Below are positions 1 to 8,667 of a DNA stretch of 64,000 nucleotides, one piece after another (position 1 is the stretch's first letter; every line of letters begins with the position of its first letter). The DNA lies in NCBI GenBank assembly GCA_963666705.2, contig CAXXKO010000004.1:124001-188000 (forward strand), read 5' to 3'. The position numbers were made by a program, and so were the translations under genes. The notes below the pieces were generated by a model, which saw only the letters and a list, made by a program, of their open reading frames with translations, ran no database searches and was not told where the DNA came from. The stretch comes from G963666705 sp963666705. Its GTDB lineage: Bacteria > Pseudomonadota > Alphaproteobacteria > CADEGL01.

Positions 1-187
1 GCGCGACGGCCCCGTCGACCTCGAGGTCGACGGCGGGGTGACGCCGGAGACGGCGCGGGACGCGGTCGCCGCCGGCGCCGATCTGCTGGTCGCCGGCACC
101 GCCACCTTCGCCGGCGGGCCAGCGGCCTACGCCGATAATATCCAGCGCCTGCGCGGCGGCATCCAGCGGCCGCGCGGCGACGAATGA
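1..187 (+). CDS. rpe: Ribulose-phosphate 3-epimerase, C-terminal end (partial)
   Basis: The frame is open from the window edge to TGA at 185-187 and gives about 61 residues. LEVDGGVTPETAR followed by AGADLLVAGTATF matches the C-terminal phosphate-binding strands of the Rpe TIM barrel, which interconverts ribulose-5-phosphate and xylulose-5-phosphate in the pentose phosphate pathway. The stop overlaps the next start as ATGA, so the two genes are translationally coupled. Rpe followed by a heparinase-like gene is a familiar order in Alphaproteobacteria. The N-terminal part lies outside the window. Confidence 0.85.
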   Translation, partial: RDGPVDLEVDGGVTPETARDAVAAGADLLVAGTATFAGGPAAYADNIQRLRGGIQRPRGDE

Positions 188-1812
188 AGGGTCCGGCGGC
201 GCGGGCCCGGGCGGCAACGGCCCACTTGTTCCACGCGAGCCCCATCCATGCCCTGACCCTCGTGGGCCGCGCGCCGGGGGAGCCGGTGTCCGGCATCGCC
301 GAGCCCTGGCCGGGCGACGCCGGCGCCGGGGCCGACATCATGGCCGGCGGCTTCGCTTTCGCCGGCGAGGCCGAGCCGGCGGGGCCGGGCCTCTGGGCCC
401 GCGCGCGGCTCGACGACCGCTGGGCGGCCGCCCTCCACGGCTTCGACTGGCTCGACGACCTGCGGGCCGAGGGCTCGGATGCCGCCCGCCACCTCGCGTG
501 CGAGCTGATCGCCGGCTGGCTCGCGGAGTACCGGCGCTGGGAGGCGGCCGCCTGGCGGCCCGACGCCCTGGCCCGGCGCATCGCCGCGTGGCTCGCGAAT
601 TACGAATTCTACGCCCCCGAGGCCGGCGCCGAGCTGCGCGCCCGCCTGTGCCGGAGCCTCGCCGAGCAGGCCCGCCACCTGGCCCGGGTGGCACCGGGGC
701 CCGAGGACGGCCTCGCGCGCCTGCGCATCGCCAAGGCCCTCGCCCTCGCGGCCCTCGCCTTCCCGCGCGGCGGCCCGCGGCGCGGCCCCGTGGCGCGGCT
801 GGTGGCGGCGGAGGCCGAGCGCCAGGTGCTGGCCGACGGCGGCCACGCCTCGCGCAGCCCCTCGGCGCAGCTCGCGGCGCTCAGGCTCCTGGTGGAGCTG
901 AGGGCCGCGTACCTGGCCGCCAACGAGGCGCCGCCCAACGGCCTCCTCTCCGCCATCGACCGCGCGGCGCCGGCGCTTCGCTTCTTCCGCCATGGCGACG
1001 GCCGCCTGGCGGTCTTCAACGGCGGGGGCGAGGGAAGCGCCCTCGATATCGAATCCGTGCTCGGCCGGACCGACGCGCCGGGCCGGGCCCCCGAGGGGCT
1101 CCCCCATTGCGGGTTCCAGCGCCTCACCGCCGGCCCGACGATGGTGATCGTGGACTCGGGCCCGCCGCCCCCGGCCGGCCTCGACCACGAGGCCCATGCC
1201 GGCACCCTCGGCTTCGAGATGAGCGTCGCGGAGGAGCGCCTGATCGTGAGCTGCGGCGCCCATGGCGGCGATACGGCCGCCTGGCGCGCGGCCCAGCGGG
1301 CCACCGCCGCGCACTCGACCCTGGTGGTGGGCGAGACGAGCTCGTCCGAGGCGGCGCCGGACGGGAGCTTCATGCGCCGTCCGCGCGCGGTCACCTGGCT
1401 GCGGGAAGAGGCCGAGGGCGGTACCGTGCTCGAGCTCGGGCATGACGGCTACGCGGAGCCCTTCGGCATCGTTCACCGGCGCCGGCTCTACCTCGCCCGA
1501 GACGGGGCCGACTTGCGCGGCGAGGATAGCCTGCTCGGCCCCGGCGAGCACGAGGCGGCCTTGCGCTTCCACCTCCACCCGGACGTGCGCGCCTCCCTGG
1601 TGCAGACCGGGGACGGCGCGCTGTTGCGGCTTCCCGGCGGGTCGGGCTGGCGCTTCCAGGCCGCGGGCGGTGAAGTGCGCCTCGAGGAGAGCGTCTATCT
1701 CGGCCGCGACGGCCGGCCCCGGCGCGCGGAGCAGATCGTCGTCGCGGCCACCGTCACCAGGGGCGACCCGCCCTTCAAATGGGCCTTGCGGCGCCTCGCC
1801 GAGCGCGCCTAG
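184..1812 (+). CDS. Heparinase II/III family protein
   Basis: A 542-residue protein starting at the ATG of an ATGA overlap with rpe. It has an alpha-helical N-terminal half (ERLACELIAGWLAEYRRWEAA-like region, here HLACELIAGWLAEYRRWE) and a C-terminal beta-rich half with NGGGEGSALDIESV and the H-, D- and G-rich segment LSVAEERLIVSCGAHG-like (SVAEERLIVSCGAHGG), as in the heparinase II/III family often found beside rpe and purH. The family fold is that of polysaccharide lyases acting on uronic-acid glycans, but the substrate cannot be read here. The TAG stop is the last three bases of the CTAG at which a MITE is inserted, so the protein end is unaffected. No purH follows in this window. Confidence 0.8.
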   Translation: MKGPAARARAATAHLFHASPIHALTLVGRAPGEPVSGIAEPWPGDAGAGADIMAGGFAFAGEAEPAGPGLWARARLDDRWAAALHGFDWLDDLRAEGSDAARHLACELIAGWLAEYRRWEAAAWRPDALARRIAAWLANYEFYAPEAGAELRARLCRSLAEQARHLARVAPGPEDGLARLRIAKALALAALAFPRGGPRRGPVARLVAAEAERQVLADGGHASRSPSAQLAALRLLVELRAAYLAANEAPPNGLLSAIDRAAPALRFFRHGDGRLAVFNGGGEGSALDIESVLGRTDAPGRAPEGLPHCGFQRLTAGPTMVIVDSGPPPPAGLDHEAHAGTLGFEMSVAEERLIVSCGAHGGDTAAWRAAQRATAAHSTLVVGETSSSEAAPDGSFMRRPRAVTWLREEAEGGTVLELGHDGYAEPFGIVHRRRLYLARDGADLRGEDSLLGPGEHEAALRFHLHPDVRASLVQTGDGALLRLPGGSGWRFQAAGGEVRLEESVYLGRDGRPRRAEQIVVAATVTRGDPPFKWALRRLAERA

Positions 1813-2089
1813 TACCCACTTTCATAATTCCGTGTGCCATACGACGGCGCCCCGAGGTTCCCGGCTAGGAGGGTGGCGCGCCGTGATGCCGGGGCATCAC
1901 TCGGAACCCCTTGGCGGCGCGCGACGACGTCCGGGGGCCTCGGGGCGCCGCCCGACCGGTCGCTTTTCCCGCCCCCTCGGGGCGTCGGGGATGCTTGACG
2001 ATGCCCCGGCATCGCCGGCGCGCGCCCTCCTACCGAGGAGACGGGAAAAGCGATCGTATGGCACACGGAATTATGAAAGTGGGTACTAG
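1809..2089. mobile_element. MITE copy 1, CTAG-flanked, 273-bp core
   Basis: A non-coding element with perfect 32-bp terminal inverted repeats that begin TACCCACTTTCATAATTCCG. It is bounded on both sides by CTAG (1809-1812 and 2086-2089), which is either a 4-bp target duplication or part of the end. Inside are two small hairpins of the form GATGCC-GG-GGCATC and GATGCC-CC-GGCATC in opposite orientation. It encodes no transposase. It lies between two convergent genes and shares its sequence with copies at 6793-7062 (inverted) and 23640-25270 (interrupted). Confidence 0.88.
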
Positions 2090-2099
2090 GAGCAACCCG

Positions 2100-2879
2100 C
2101 TACCGCCCGGCCCACCGGGGCTCGCGCTTCTCCAGGAAGGCGGTGAGCCCCTCCATCTGATCCTCGGTGCGCATGCAGTTGAGGGCCGCTTCCTCCTCCA
2201 TCCTCACGGCCGCGTCGGCGGTGATGGTGCGGCCCTCCTCGAAGCAGCGCTTGACGTGGGCCACGGCGATGGGCGCGCGGCTGGCGATACGGTCGGCCCA
2301 TTCCTGGACCGTGGCCTCGAAATCCTCGGGCTCGGCCACCGCGTTGACGAGGCCGACGCGCGCGGCCTCCTCGGCGTCGAAGAGGTCGCCGGTGAGGCAT
2401 AGCTCCTTGGCCTTGCTCTCGCCGATCAGGCGGGCCAGCAGGTAGCTCGAGCCGTTGGTGGTGGGCTGGTTGATGCGCACCTCGCAGGAGCCGATGCGCG
2501 CCGTGCGCGCGGCGATGCGCAAGTCGCACACAAGCGACAATTCGAACCCGCCACCGGCGGCAACGCCGTTGATGGCGGCGATGGTCGGCTTGGGCAGAGT
2601 GCGGATGAAGGACCAGGCCTCGGTCATCACCTCGGCCAAATCCCAGGCCTTGCCCATATCCATGTCCTTCATGACCCCGATGTCGAAGCCGGGGCAGAAG
2701 CCGCGCCCGGTGCCGGTAAAGACCACCACGCGGACGTCGGGATCGTCGCGCGCCGCCGCCGCCGCCGCGCGCAGGTCCACGATCATCCCGGGCGTGAGCG
2801 CGTTCAGCACCGCCGGCCGGTCGAGGATGATCCATGCCGCATGGCCGCGCTTCTCGTACCGCATGTCCGTGAGCTCCAT
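2100..2879 (-). CDS. Enoyl-CoA hydratase/isomerase (crotonase) family protein
   Basis: A 259-residue crotonase-fold protein. The oxyanion-hole segments are visible: GRGFCPGFDIG near residue 60 and INGVAAGGGFELSLVCDLRI near residues 105-125, where the E of GGFEL matches the first catalytic Glu position. A second Glu lies in SCEVRINQP. The family hydrates or isomerises acyl-CoA thioesters; the exact substrate cannot be told. The start ATG at 2879 has a strong GGAGG site 7 nt upstream. It converges on the heparinase gene with the MITE between them and stands alone. Confidence 0.85.
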   Translation of the reverse strand: MELTDMRYEKRGHAAWIILDRPAVLNALTPGMIVDLRAAAAAARDDPDVRVVVFTGTGRGFCPGFDIGVMKDMDMGKAWDLAEVMTEAWSFIRTLPKPTIAAINGVAAGGGFELSLVCDLRIAARTARIGSCEVRINQPTTNGSSYLLARLIGESKAKELCLTGDLFDAEEAARVGLVNAVAEPEDFEATVQEWADRIASRAPIAVAHVKRCFEEGRTITADAAVRMEEEAALNCMRTEDQMEGLTAFLEKREPRWAGR

Positions 2880-3081
2880 GGCTTCCTCCCTATCGAGTGA
2901 CGGTGACGCATGTTCGCGCCCTCGGGCGCCGGCGGTCGGCCCGCCAGGGCGACCCGGGCAAATCGGTGGCGGCGAAGAGCGGTGAGATTATACGGCCCCG
3001 GGCGGCAAAAAGCCGCCAGCATGCCGAGAATTGGATTCCGCTCGAAATGTCGAGGAATGTCAGGGTGTGAAGAATTAATTT

Positions 3082-4158
3082 ACGTCCCTATCCGGGTAAT
3101 GCAGGTAGCGACCGAGTGTTCTTTATATGTTCGCTCTAAGGGTGTACTGTTCCCGCCTCTGAGGATTGGTCGGGAGACAGGGCATGAGCGGCTTGTTGAC
3201 GTTCCAAGAGCGCTACCGAGACGAGGAATCGTGCATCCTGGCCTTGGCGGATCGACGCTGGCCGTCTGGGTTTGCGTGCGCCCGCTGCGGGCACCGGCGG
3301 GGCTATCGGCACAAGGCGCGGGCGCGCGTCTTCGAATGCGCGGCTTGCGGTCGTCAAGAGTCGGTGACGGCGGGAACCATCTTCCACCGCACCCGCACAC
3401 CGTTGCCCAAATGGTTCCTGGCGGCGTGGTTGATGGGGCGGGACAAGCGCGGGGTCTCGGCCCTGTTCCTGGCGCGCGAGCTGGGGCTTCGCTATGAGAC
3501 CGCATGGCTGATGGCTCACAAGCTGCGCCATGGTTTGGCGGAGCGGCCGGAGGCGTTGCTGGACGGCATGGTCGAGGTCGATGAGAGCTACTACGGCGGG
3601 CGCGGCAAGCCCGAGAGCCGGGGCCGCGGGATGGCCAATGCCAACAAGAGCCTGCTCGTGCTGGCGGTGGAGAAGGTGGCGGTGGCGCCGGGCAAGGGGG
3701 TCGAGGGCAGCGGCTTCGTCGCCGGCCGGGCGCGGCTTGCCATCCTGCCCCGGGCCAATGCCGAGCAGCTCGGCGGCTTCGTGCGGGCCGCCGTGACGCC
3801 GGGCGCGCGCCTGCTGACCGACGATTTCAAGGGCTATGCCGGGCTCGGCGCCGTCTACCGGCACCAGCCCACCGTCCAAGGCCAAGGCAAGAACGCCGAG
3901 ACGCAGATGCCGATCATCCACGTCCTGTTCAGCAACCTCAAGACCTGGCTCAACGGCACCTACCATGGCGTCAGCGCCAAGCACTTGCCGCGCTATGGCC
4001 GGGAATGGGCCTATCGCTTCAACCGCCGCCGGCGGATCGACGACCTCGGCGACTTCGTCCTGAGCCGCGCCACGGCCCGGCCAACCATCACATACCGCCA
4101 GTTGATCCACGGCTTGCAACCCCAGGGCGCACGACCTGCCTTAACCGGATAGGGACGT
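3082..4158 (+). mobile_element. IS1595-family insertion sequence
   Basis: A complete-looking element of about 1.08 kb carrying one transposase. Terminal inverted repeats match at 17 of 18 positions: ACGTCCCTATCCGGGTAA at 3082-3099, and its complement with one mismatch at 4141-4158. I could not find an 8-bp target duplication, so the exact ends may differ by a few bases or the flanks have diverged. It lies between the crotonase gene and the pentapeptide-repeat gene and interrupts nothing obvious. Confidence 0.85.
3184..4152 (+). CDS. IS1595 family transposase (ISXO2-like)
   Basis: About 322 residues from ATG 3184 (MSGLLTFQERY); an upstream GTG at 3166 is in frame. The N-terminus has a zinc ribbon (CARCGHRRGY, then CAACGRQ), typical of this family. 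The catalytic core shows EVDESYYGGRG, LLTDDFKGY and SNLKTWLNGTYHGV, consistent with the DDE/DDNK-type ISXO2 domain, and the Arg-rich YRFNRRRR tail follows. The frame is intact and its stop lies a few bases inside the right inverted repeat. Confidence 0.92.
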   Translation: MSGLLTFQERYRDEESCILALADRRWPSGFACARCGHRRGYRHKARARVFECAACGRQESVTAGTIFHRTRTPLPKWFLAAWLMGRDKRGVSALFLARELGLRYETAWLMAHKLRHGLAERPEALLDGMVEVDESYYGGRGKPESRGRGMANANKSLLVLAVEKVAVAPGKGVEGSGFVAGRARLAILPRANAEQLGGFVRAAVTPGARLLTDDFKGYAGLGAVYRHQPTVQGQGKNAETQMPIIHVLFSNLKTWLNGTYHGVSAKHLPRYGREWAYRFNRRRRIDDLGDFVLSRATARPTITYRQLIHGLQPQGARPALTG

Positions 4159-4308
4159 TATTTTATATCAAGGCGTTAGAAAACCCGGGTTCGAACCTTG
4201 ACAAACCTTGACCGATTCGCCGCCGCGCGGCGGTCGCCATGGTCACTATTTGCATATAGGCGTCTTATCCTAATTTACAAGTGCGATCTCCAGCATCCCG
4301 GCATATCG

Positions 4309-5463
4309 TCACGCGACCGGCGGAACGGCCCCGCCGCCGGTCGCGCCCGACAGGTTCGCCTGTGTGAGGTCCGCGCCGTCGAGGGTGGCGCCAGTCAGGT
4401 CGGAGCCCGAGAGATCCGCGCCCAACTCGGCGCCCGTGAGCTGGCCCCGCCGGTCCCGAAGCTTCATGGGCGTCAAATCGGCATCGCTGAGGTCGGCTTG
4501 CATGAGCGACGCGCTTCGCAGCCGGGCGCCCTGTAGACAGGCGCTCCGGAGACTGGCGCGCCGGAGGTCGGCATTGCTGAAATCGGCGAGAGCCAAATTG
4601 CAATTGTCGAAGTTCGAGCCGACGAAGCTCCCGCCACGGAAGCTGGCCCCGCTCAAGTCCATCCCCTTGAAGTCCACATGGCCGAAATCCTCGCCGTCGA
4701 GCGCCGCCCGCCTGCCTTTCGCGCCCATGGAGTCGACCCACGATCGGTGCCCGTCGAGAATGTCTTGAAGGTCCTGCCGCAGATGCTCGACGCGCACCTC
4801 GATTTGGGCCTCGTCCCACATGGCCCCCTTCAAGACCGCGCCCTTGGTGCTCGCATCGGTCAGCTTGGCGCCATTCAGCTCGACGTCGGTCAGGTTCGCC
4901 TCCTCGAGATTGGCACCGGACAGATCCACGAACGCGAGGCAGGACTTTTCGAGATTGGCGCCCGTCAGGTCGGTGCCTCGAAGGATGGCGCCGGTCAAAT
5001 TCGCCTGGGACATCGTCGCGTTCTTCATGGTCGCCGCCGTCAACTCGGCGGGCCGTGACCGCGAAGACCCGTCCGTCGCCCGAGCGCCCGATGGTGGGGC
5101 TCCTTCGGGCTTGCTCCCCATCATGAGGGTGCCCTGACGAAGGTCGACCTCATGCAGGTTGGCGTCGGTGAGGTCGGCATTGCTCAGCTTGGCGCCGCGC
5201 AGGTCGGCGCCTTCGAAATTCGCTTCCCTGAGGGTGGCGTTGGACAGGTTGACCGCATAGAGGTCGGCCTGGCGGAAATCGCAGCCGCTGAAATCGGTAT
5301 CGGCAAGATTGGCGCCGGTCAGGATCGCGCCGCGAAGATTGATGCCGCGCAGCTTGAGCCTCGAGAGGTCCACATGCGCCAGCATGGCCCTGGCCCCGCC
5401 CTTGAGCTGGCGTACCCAGCGATTGTGTTTGCGCAAGGTTTCGACGAGCTCCGCCGCCGTCAT
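4309..5463 (-). CDS. Pentapeptide-repeat protein with two repeat blocks
   Basis: 384 residues if started at MTAAELVETLRKHNRW. This resembles the usual start of pentapeptide proteins, where an ELxExLxxHxxW helix precedes A(D/N)LxG repeats. A second copy of the same module (ILDGHRSWVDSMGAKGRRA) sits mid-protein, so the protein is two right-handed quadrilateral beta-helix blocks. These folds usually act by binding other proteins; no specific target is visible. The same frame stays open upstream to 5787 through two G/C homopolymers and a duplicated GMEMI-LPETV segment, so translation could start further upstream and be length-sensitive. Neighbours are an IS element and an AT-rich gap, suggesting acquired DNA. 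Confidence 0.8.
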   Translation of the reverse strand: MTAAELVETLRKHNRWVRQLKGGARAMLAHVDLSRLKLRGINLRGAILTGANLADTDFSGCDFRQADLYAVNLSNATLREANFEGADLRGAKLSNADLTDANLHEVDLRQGTLMMGSKPEGAPPSGARATDGSSRSRPAELTAATMKNATMSQANLTGAILRGTDLTGANLEKSCLAFVDLSGANLEEANLTDVELNGAKLTDASTKGAVLKGAMWDEAQIEVRVEHLRQDLQDILDGHRSWVDSMGAKGRRAALDGEDFGHVDFKGMDLSGASFRGGSFVGSNFDNCNLALADFSNADLRRASLRSACLQGARLRSASLMQADLSDADLTPMKLRDRRGQLTGAELGADLSGSDLTGATLDGADLTQANLSGATGGGAVPPVA

Positions 5464-6203
5464 TTGGCCATCCCGGCTTCGGGCGGCGACCTGGTCGGGG
5501 TGCGCCGCGGAGGGTGCGGGCCACGCGCCGTTGCACTTGCCCGTCACGGCCGACGGCACGGTTTCGGGCAAAAAAATCATTTCCATCCCCCCCCCCCCCC
5601 GGAAGTCGATACGGCGAACGGTTTCGGGTAAAATCATTTCCATCCCCCTGGACGGCATCGGGGGTGCGATTCGGGTAAAATCGAAGATTTCCTGGAGGAT
5701 TGTGTAGATGGCGTTGATAGCCAAGCGCGAGAATGCCCCTGGCGATCCCATAGATCGGGGGGGGGGGATGGCGGCAGTCGTTTGCATGGCGGCGCTTCTT
5801 TCATTCCGGCAGCATTTGCCGCGAATATCAGGAACACACGAAATATATACGTAAAATTTGAAATTATTGCAATAAGTACAAGTTCGATATTATTTAAACT
5901 TCCAGGAAAATTCATTCATGAATTCAAGTAAAAACTTCTCCTTAATTCAATCTAATTTTTTGCACGAATTTAAGAAATTCGAATTTGACTAAAATTGTCG
6001 GGAATTGCCGAGCTGGGTCGGCCATGGCGCCCGTGCCCACGTGCCCGGTGCGGGTTCCGCCTCGCGCGATGAGTCGTCGTCGGCGCGGAGCCGCCCGCGG
6101 CGGGTTTCACGCTAGCGGCATTTGCGAGCCGAGCACCTCGACATCGCAAATCGGTCGTCACAGAACGGCCCATTTTTCTCCGGGGCCGATCCGACCTTGG
6201 TGG
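5464..6203. other. 740-bp gap: homopolymer repeats, then AT-rich DNA
   Basis: No convincing gene was found here. The left part (5464-5787) is an open extension of the pentapeptide frame with C14 and G11 tracts. From about 5815 to 5995 the DNA turns strongly AT-rich, with many runs such as AATTT and TTAATTCAAT, against a very GC-rich background. The rest is GC-rich and carries only short overlapping frames without family features. The AT-rich stretch may hold the promoter of the pentapeptide gene. Confidence 0.5.
5558..5648. repeat. Imperfect tandem repeat ending in C tracts
   Basis: Two copies of ACGGTTTCGGG(C/T)AAAA followed by TCATTTCCATCCCCC lie at 5558-5600 and 5618-5648; a third partial copy (TCGGGTAAAATCGAAG) is at 5671-5686. 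The first copy ends in 14 consecutive C (5587-5600). On the coding strand this is G14 directly before ATGGAAATG. Such tracts are prone to slipped-strand change. Confidence 0.7.
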
Positions 6204-6641
6204 TCACTCCGCCGTCATCGATACGCGGCCATCCGCCTGGATTACCCAGTACGGGTTGTACGCCACTTCCCACGCATAGCCGTCCGGGTCGCGGAAATAG
6301 CCCGAATATCCACCCCAGAAGACCTCCTCGGGCTCCTTGATGATGGCCGCGCCTTCATCCTACAGCCGGGAAAAGACCGAATCGACCTCCTCCTTGCTCC
6401 GAACGTTATGGGCGAGCGTGAAGCCTTTGCAGGCGCCGTCGCGACCGCCATCGGCCGCCATCTTCAGGTCCTTCGCCAAGTCGGCGAGCGGGTAGAGGGA
6501 GAATACGATGCCGCCAAGATCGAAAAACACGATTCCAGGGGGACCCTCGGCTGCCTTCCAACCGACGACGCGCTCATAGAACGCCTTGGCGCGCGCCAGA
6601 TCGGCGACCCCGAGCGTTATCAGGCTTATACGCTGTTCCAT
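6204..6641 (-). pseudogene. VOC (glyoxalase/bleomycin-resistance) family gene with internal amber stop
   Basis: Starting at ATG 6641 (MEQRISLITLGVADL) the frame encodes a VOC-fold protein but meets TAG at 6360-6362, codon 94. The same frame continues DEGAAIIKEPEEVFWGGYSG and YFRDPDGYAWEVAYNPYW to TGA at 6204, which is the typical second half of a VOC protein, including the WEVA metal-ligand strand. The whole would be 145 residues. A single C-to-T change (CAG to TAG) would explain the break. Either the gene is dead, a suppressor reads it, or this is a sequence error. Confidence 0.8.
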
Positions 6642-6792
6642 TGGCCGTCCTCGTGGTTCATCACCTGTTTCATTGTGGCGGCAAAATGCGGTGCGCCGCG
6701 CGCAATCATGGGCCGGGCACTCGAGCGATCGGGGCCTGTATCGGTCCCGCGACACCCACGGCATCCGTCGGCGCCATCTCCCGGCCGGCCCC

Positions 6793-7062
6793 CTAGTACC
6801 CACTTTCATAATTCCGTGTGCCATACGATCGCTTTTCCCGTCTCCTCGGCAGGAGGGGGTGCGCCGGCGATGCCGGGGCATCGTCAAGCGTCCCCGACGC
6901 CCCGAGGGGGCGGGAAAAGCGACCCGTAGGGCGGCGCCCCGAGGCCCCCGGTCGTCGTCGCGCGCCGCTTGTGATGCCCCGGCATCACGGCGCGCCGCGC
7001 TCCTAGCCGGGAACCTCGGGGCGCCGTCGTATGGCACACGGAATTATGAAAGTGGGTACTAG
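6793..7062. mobile_element. MITE copy 2, CTAG-flanked, 262-bp core, inverted
   Basis: The same family as 1809-2089 but in the opposite orientation: the segment next to the left end here (TCGCTTTTCCCGTCTCCTCG) is next to the right end in copy 1. CTAG is present at 6793-6796 and 7059-7062. The right-hand CTAG supplies the TAG stop of the MFS gene on the minus strand. No coding capacity was seen. Confidence 0.88.
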
Positions 7063-8618
7063 CTCCCCTCCGCCCGCACCCGGCCCTTGCTGAACAGGAA
7101 CACGATGGGTGCCGTGATGACGGCGATCATGGTGATGAGCCAGAAGTAGTTGAGATAGGCGACCATCGCGGCCTGGCGCATGATCTCGGCATCGAGGCTC
7201 GCGCGCCCCGCGAGGCTCGCCGGGTCCCAGGCATCGGGCATGAAGAAATAGCGCAGGAGCTTGTTGTAGGGCGAGATGTTCTCGACCAGGGTCGCGTGCG
7301 TGACGCTCGTGTTGTGGGTCACGTCCGCCACCGCGAAGGCGATGCCGGCGCCGACGCCCATGAAGGTGATGACGTTGTAGAAGGTGATGGCCTCGGCCCG
7401 GTAGCGCCGGTCGAGGGTCGAGAACGCCTTGACCGCGAGGGTGACGAAGCCGAGCCCGGTGCCGAAGCCCTGAATCCAGCCGGTCCAGCCCACGTCCCAG
7501 GCGGTCACGTCGAGGGTCCATTCGGACATGAACCAGGACGAGAGCACCAGGCAGGAGAGCGCGAACAGGATGAGGTGGCGCGGGTCGAAATACTTGACGA
7601 GCTGGCTCGCGACCACCGCGCCCACCATCACGCCGAAGCCGCGCGGCGCGAGGATGACGCCGAGGGTCATTACGGGATAGCCGCGCAGCTCCTGCATGAG
7701 GAGCGAGAGCAGCACCAGGACACCGTGCAGGAGGAAGCCCCAGATGAGGGCCAGGAGGAAGCCGATGACGACGTTGCGGTCGCGGAACACGGCCGTCTGG
7801 ACGAAGGGCCGCGATGCCGTCATCACATGGACGACGAAGAGGTAGAGGGCGACCGCCGCGACCACCGCCTCGACGATGATCTCGGGCGATTCGAACCAGT
7901 CGAGCCGGCCGCCCCGGTTGAGCATGAGCTGGAACGCGCCCACGGCGGTGAGCAGGGTCCCGAAGCCGAGCCAGTCGAACCAGCGCCCGGGGTCGCTTCT
8001 GGTCCGCGGCAGCAGGAGCCAGCAGCCAACGAGCGCCACCAGGCCAATCGGCACGTTCACGTGGAACACCCAGCGCCAGTCGTGATACTCGGCGATGAAG
8101 CCGCTGACGACGGGGCCGAACACTGGCCCCACCATGATGCCCATGCTCCAGATGGCGTTGGCGGTGCCGTGCTGGCGGCGGGGGAAGCTGTCGAGCACGA
8201 TGGCCTGGGAGATGGGCATCATGGGCGCGCCCAAGGCACCCTGGACGAAGCGCCAGGCGACCTCCTCCTCGAGGCTGCCGGCGAGGCCGCAGAGCAGCGA
8301 CGCCCCGGCGTAGCCGGCCAGGCTGAACAGGAAGAACTGGCGCGCGCCGAAGCGGTCGGCGCACCAGCCCGACCAGGCGAAGCCCATGATCATGCCGACG
8401 ATGAAGGCGGTGACGACCCAGCTGATCTGGTCCTTGGTGGCGGAGAAGCTGCCCTGCATCTGGGGCAGGAGGACGGCCGCGTTGGTCATGTTGAGCTCGT
8501 AGGCGGCGGCGGCGAAGACGATGACGCCGAGCGTCACCGCCCGGCGCAACCCGGTCGCGCCGTAGTGGGACTCCGCCGCGGAACCGGTAACGGCCGCCAA
8601 AGCTCCTCCCCGAGGCAC
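7059..8618 (-). CDS. DHA2-type MFS multidrug efflux transporter
   Basis: About 519 residues from GTG 8618; the frame is open further upstream but there reads antisense to the neighbouring gene, so the start is a choice (GTG 8537 is an alternative). The protein is a 14-helix MFS exporter of the EmrB/QacA type. It has the first helix with LPQMQGSFSATKDQISWV, the loop GWCADRFGARQFF and the antiporter region VQGALGAPMMPISQAIVLD with MGPVFGP-like GIMVGPVFGPVV. It probably exports a toxic compound or lipid by proton antiport at the inner membrane. It lies 49 bp after the saccharopine-dehydrogenase-like gene in what looks like one operon. Its stop codon is supplied at the MITE junction. Confidence 0.85.
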   Translation of the reverse strand: MPRGGALAAVTGSAAESHYGATGLRRAVTLGVIVFAAAAYELNMTNAAVLLPQMQGSFSATKDQISWVVTAFIVGMIMGFAWSGWCADRFGARQFFLFSLAGYAGASLLCGLAGSLEEEVAWRFVQGALGAPMMPISQAIVLDSFPRRQHGTANAIWSMGIMVGPVFGPVVSGFIAEYHDWRWVFHVNVPIGLVALVGCWLLLPRTRSDPGRWFDWLGFGTLLTAVGAFQLMLNRGGRLDWFESPEIIVEAVVAAVALYLFVVHVMTASRPFVQTAVFRDRNVVIGFLLALIWGFLLHGVLVLLSLLMQELRGYPVMTLGVILAPRGFGVMVGAVVASQLVKYFDPRHLILFALSCLVLSSWFMSEWTLDVTAWDVGWTGWIQGFGTGLGFVTLAVKAFSTLDRRYRAEAITFYNVITFMGVGAGIAFAVADVTHNTSVTHATLVENISPYNKLLRYFFMPDAWDPASLAGRASLDAEIMRQAAMVAYLNYFWLITMIAVITAPIVFLFSKGRVRAEGS

Positions 8619-8667
8619 CTTTGCACAGTCGAATATGGCGCCTTGTTTCCCGTGCTCGCCTTCGAGC

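Noticed and set aside
3082..4158. 8-bp target duplication for the IS1595 element
   Set aside because: Left flank ATTAATTT and right flank TATTTTAT do not match.
4180..4200. GGGTTCGAACC, resembling a tRNA T-loop and a possible att site
   Set aside because: No acceptor stem or other tRNA arms could be folded around it, and no second copy was seen on the other side of the IS.
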